Assembly (NCBI GenBank): GCA_964527785.1 | Contig: CAZGNO010000075.1 | Coordinates: forward strand, 1-18,177 | Reading direction: 5' to 3' | DNA: 18,177 bases | Origin: JADJXV01 sp964527785 | Lineage (GTDB): Bacteria; Bacteroidota; Ignavibacteria; Kapaibacteriales; UBA961 | In this document: one piece after another, positions 16,564 to 18,177 of the stretch | Numbering within the stretch: the stretch's first letter is position 1 | Layout: each line of letters begins with the position of its first letter | Program-made: the position numbers and the translations under genes | The notes under the pieces: generated by a model | The model's input: the letters and a program-made list of their open reading frames with translations, nothing else | What the model was told of the DNA's origin: nothing | Databases searched by the model: none

Positions 16564-16578
16564 TAACCATTCAGTTAC
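16563..16578 (+). promoter_or_regulatory. Candidate ArsR operator 2
   Basis: GTAACCATTCAGTTAC has the same GTAAC-N6-GTTAC layout and 12 of 16 bases in common with operator 1. Its arms extend to TGTAAC/GTTACA. Centre-to-centre spacing is 26 bp. It covers the expected transcription start. Confidence 0.68.
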
Positions 16579-16597
16579 ACAATTAATAATTATACTA

Positions 16598-16918
16598 ATG
16601 AGAAGAGATGTTTTTCTGGCAATTTCCGACCCTACTCGAAGAGAAATAATTAATTTATTGGCTCGTAAAACCTTAAATCTAAACGCAGTAGCTGAGAATT
16701 TTTCAATAAGCAGACCTGCAATTTCTAAACACATCAAAATTTTGACAGAATGCGGGCTTATCATCATTTTTCAGCAAGGGAGAGAACGATACTGCAAAAT
16801 TAAATTAGACAAATTGCAAGAAGTATCGGAATGGATTGAACAGTACAAAGTTTTTTGGACAAACAAATTAGATGCTCTTGAATTACATTTATCCAAAGAG
16901 GATAACAATATTTCTTAA
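16598..16918 (+). CDS. ArsR family winged-helix repressor
   Basis: This 106-residue protein is a small ArsR-type winged helix. It opens FLAISDPTRREIINLLA (6-22), has a helix-turn-helix at about 27-48 (AENFSISRPAISKHIKIL), and a wing at about 54-70 with QQGRERYCKI. The ELCVCDL-type metal-binding Cys motif is missing; the only Cys are at 52 and 66, so it is probably not a classic metal sensor. ArsR proteins of this subtype are often encoded beside SRPBCC/AHSA1 proteins, as here, with the next ATG 24 bp downstream. Two palindromes in its promoter point to autorepression. The inducing signal is unknown. Its last 17 codons were duplicated downstream (17382-17432). Confidence 0.92.
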   Translation: MRRDVFLAISDPTRREIINLLARKTLNLNAVAENFSISRPAISKHIKILTECGLIIIFQQGRERYCKIKLDKLQEVSEWIEQYKVFWTNKLDALELHLSKEDNNIS

Positions 16919-16942
16919 CATTATTTACTAGCAGAGGTAGGT

Positions 16943-17383
16943 ATGAACAATCAACCGCTTTTATTGGAACGAGTGTATAGAGCTCCAATCGAAAAAGTTT
17001 GGAAGGCAATTACAGACAGAGACGAAATGAAGGAATGGTATTTTGACTTGAAAGAATTCAAAGTAGAGGTAGGTTTTCAGTTTGAATTCCTCGGATGCGG
17101 CAAAGACACCACCAAACAGTTTCTTCACAAGTGTGAAATAATAGAAGTTGTTCCCGGTGAGAAGCTAACCTATAGTTGGCGTTATGACGGCTATCCGGGT
17201 AATTCTTTTGTGACTTTCGAATTAATAAGGCAAGAAGAAAATGCTACCTTGCTCCGATTAACACATAAAGGTCTGGAAACATTCCCAATGGATACACTTG
17301 ATTTTGCTGCAAATAATTTTGTTGAGGGCTGGAATCAAATACTCGGAATTGACTTAACGAATTATCTTGAGAAAACAGAATAA
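16943..17383 (+). CDS. SRPBCC domain protein (AHSA1-like), first copy
   Basis: This 146-residue protein is one SRPBCC/AHSA1-type domain, a helix-grip fold that binds hydrophobic ligands. It opens LERVYRAPIEKVWKAITD (8-25), followed by MKEWY. It has the internal strands KCEIIEVVPGEKLTYSWR and the C-terminal helix containing GWNQILGIDLTNYL. No enzymatic activity can be inferred. GAGG followed by a further AGG just before the ATG provides a strong ribosome-binding site. It is 24 bp from arsR and clearly in its operon. By eye it is about two-thirds identical to the second copy, with one single-residue gap near position 55. It ends KTE, where the second copy ends KTSK. Its TAA stop lies at the duplication junction, in sequence resembling arsR. 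Confidence 0.9.
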   Translation: MNNQPLLLERVYRAPIEKVWKAITDRDEMKEWYFDLKEFKVEVGFQFEFLGCGKDTTKQFLHKCEIIEVVPGEKLTYSWRYDGYPGNSFVTFELIRQEENATLLRLTHKGLETFPMDTLDFAANNFVEGWNQILGIDLTNYLEKTE

Positions 17384-17432
17384 ATTAGACGCACTCTAAT
17401 TACATATATCCAAATAGGATAATACTATTTTT
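17382..17432 (+). pseudogene. Relic of the arsR 3' end between the SRPBCC copies
   Basis: Read in the frame beginning at 17382, the DNA translates as KLDAL-stop-LHISK-stop-DNTIF. The ArsR C-terminus reads KLDALELHLSKEDNNIS. Thirteen of 17 positions agree, and both stops replace Glu codons (GAA/GAG to TAA/TAG). The fragment has no start and cannot be expressed as ArsR. It is the left end of the second duplication unit. Confidence 0.85.
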
Positions 17433-17461
17433 AAACATTATTTAGTATCAGGAGAAATGAA

Positions 17462-17902
17462 ATGAGCAATCAACAGGTTGTTGTAGAACGTATCTACAAA
17501 GCCCCAATCGAAAAGGTTTGGAAAGCGATTACAGACAAAGAAGAAATGAAAGAATGGTATTTAGACTTGAAGGAATTCAAGCTGGAAGTAGGGTTTGCTT
17601 TTGAATTTACCGGAGGTGAGGAAGGCGGTAAACAATATCTGCATAAATGCGAGATAATCAACGTTGAACCCGGTAAGGAGCTAACCTATAGCTGGCGTTT
17701 TGACGGTTATCCCGGAAATTCTTTTGTAACATTTGAACTTAGTGAACAAGATAATAAGGGTACTCTGCTTCGAATAACCCACAAAGGTTTGGAAACATTC
17801 CCAACAGATATTCCTGATTTTGCAAAGGAGAATTTCTTTACAGGATGGGAACATATTATCAATATCGGCTTGAGAGAGTATCTTGAGAAAACTTCAAAAT
17901 AA
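17462..17902 (+). CDS. SRPBCC domain protein (AHSA1-like), second copy
   Basis: This 146-residue protein is a tandem paralogue of the preceding gene. It shares blocks such as APIEKVWKAITD, LHKCEII and the 13-residue DGYPGNSFVTFEL. It differs most at 50-57, in the loop after FEF, where it has a Gly/Glu-rich TGGEEGG. AGGAG lies 7 nt before the ATG, an excellent ribosome-binding site. No Bacteroidota-type promoter was found in the 78-bp spacer, which holds the arsR relic, so it should be transcribed from the arsR promoter. Both copies are intact, suggesting both are functional. Ligand and role are unknown. No terminator was recognised downstream. Confidence 0.9.
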   Translation: MSNQQVVVERIYKAPIEKVWKAITDKEEMKEWYLDLKEFKLEVGFAFEFTGGEEGGKQYLHKCEIINVEPGKELTYSWRFDGYPGNSFVTFELSEQDNKGTLLRITHKGLETFPTDIPDFAKENFFTGWEHIINIGLREYLEKTSK

Positions 17903-18037
17903 ACTTACTTATCTGTTTATGTTTTAAATTTTCAGAATATTTTGAACACACCTTGATTTCAATAGGAATACCTCATGTATCTTAACTATCAAGGAGAGAG
18001 ATTAAGTTCTGGGGCAAAGTTAAATTGAATATTAGCC

Positions 18038-18141
18038 CTGTCATTCTGAACGCTAGTGAAGAATCTCCGCATACTGCTTAAGTCCTGTTTTTGTAGTTTA
18101 TTACGGAGATTCTTCGGTCTATGAATCCCTGTAAATGACAT
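18038..18141 (+). repeat. Long hairpin repeat, copy 2 (CTGTCATTCTGAACG family)
   Basis: This 104-bp element parallels copy 1 in the same orientation: CTGTCATT at the start, AATGACA near the end, and an internal stem GAAGAATCTCCG with CGGAGATTCTTC. It lacks the 10-nt duplication of copy 1. Together the two copies bracket the YdeI-arsR-SRPBCC genes as direct repeats. Confidence 0.8.
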
Positions 18142-18155
18142 CTCTTACATTGCCC

Positions 18156-18177
18156 GTCATTCTGAGTGCAACGAAGA
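18156..18177 (+). repeat. Start of a further GTCATTCTGAG repeat, cut by the window edge
   Basis: GTCATTCTGAGTG followed by CAACGAAGA matches the 5' part of the dispersed repeat. It follows copy 2 by 14 bp and runs off the window. Confidence 0.5.

Larger units (their letters stand above)
16865..17902 (+). repeat. Tandem duplication: arsR 3' end plus SRPBCC gene
   Basis: Two adjacent units are recognisable. Unit 1 starts at the arsR codons for KLDAL (16865) and runs through the first SRPBCC gene. Unit 2 starts at 17382 and runs through the second. The offset is 517 bp at the arsR end and 519 bp at the SRPBCC starts. The spacers also match, both holding AACATTATTTA before the ribosome-binding site. 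Confidence 0.85.

Overview
This is an AT-rich bacterial chromosome segment, probably from the Bacteroidota/Chlorobiota (FCB) group; an Ignavibacteria- or Kapabacteria-like lineage would fit, but I cannot name a genus. The main evidence is promoter sequence. Two sites match the Bacteroidota primary-sigma consensus TTTG-N19/20-TAnnTTTG exactly (6139-6169 on the minus strand, 16532-16563 on the plus strand), and a third (8965-8996) misses one base. The two-block FG-GAP/ASPIC exoprotein and the intergenic repeat families fit the same group. Several genes also have clear Shine-Dalgarno sequences.

Layout. On the minus strand, positions 154-6740 hold four genes, listed from the far end inward: a GNAT acetyltransferase, a two-domain PsbP-like lipoprotein with its own promoter and terminator, an LD-carboxypeptidase (S66), and a 1206-residue exported FG-GAP/VCBS-ASPIC protein. 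Positions 6741-7345 carry no gene. They hold a symmetrical cluster of four hairpin repeats and a short perfect palindrome. On the plus strand, yicC-gmk (7346-8816) ends at a strong terminator. A TetR regulator and a tripartite RND efflux operon (TolC-like, membrane-fusion protein, HAE1 pump; 9049-15513) follow and end at a 16-bp terminator stem. After a 407-bp gap with a hairpin repeat come a YdeI/OmpD-associated protein, an ArsR regulator, and two tandem SRPBCC (AHSA1-like) proteins. A second copy of the hairpin repeat follows them.

How the genes work together. The TetR gene and the efflux genes share a family of GTTTCCA-containing sites around the tetR promoter and ahead of tolC, so TetR probably represses both itself and the pump. 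The arsR promoter contains two GTAAC-N6-GTTAC palindromes placed to block RNA polymerase, so ArsR probably represses its own operon with the SRPBCC genes. The second SRPBCC gene arose by a tandem duplication of about 518 bp that began inside arsR: a decayed copy of the ArsR C-terminus lies between the two SRPBCC genes. yicC and gmk form a commonly seen housekeeping pair.

I found no CRISPR array, rRNA, tRNA, prophage or complete insertion sequence, and no clearly new multi-gene system. The most informative novelties are the arsR relic, the two operator systems and the composite repeat block.
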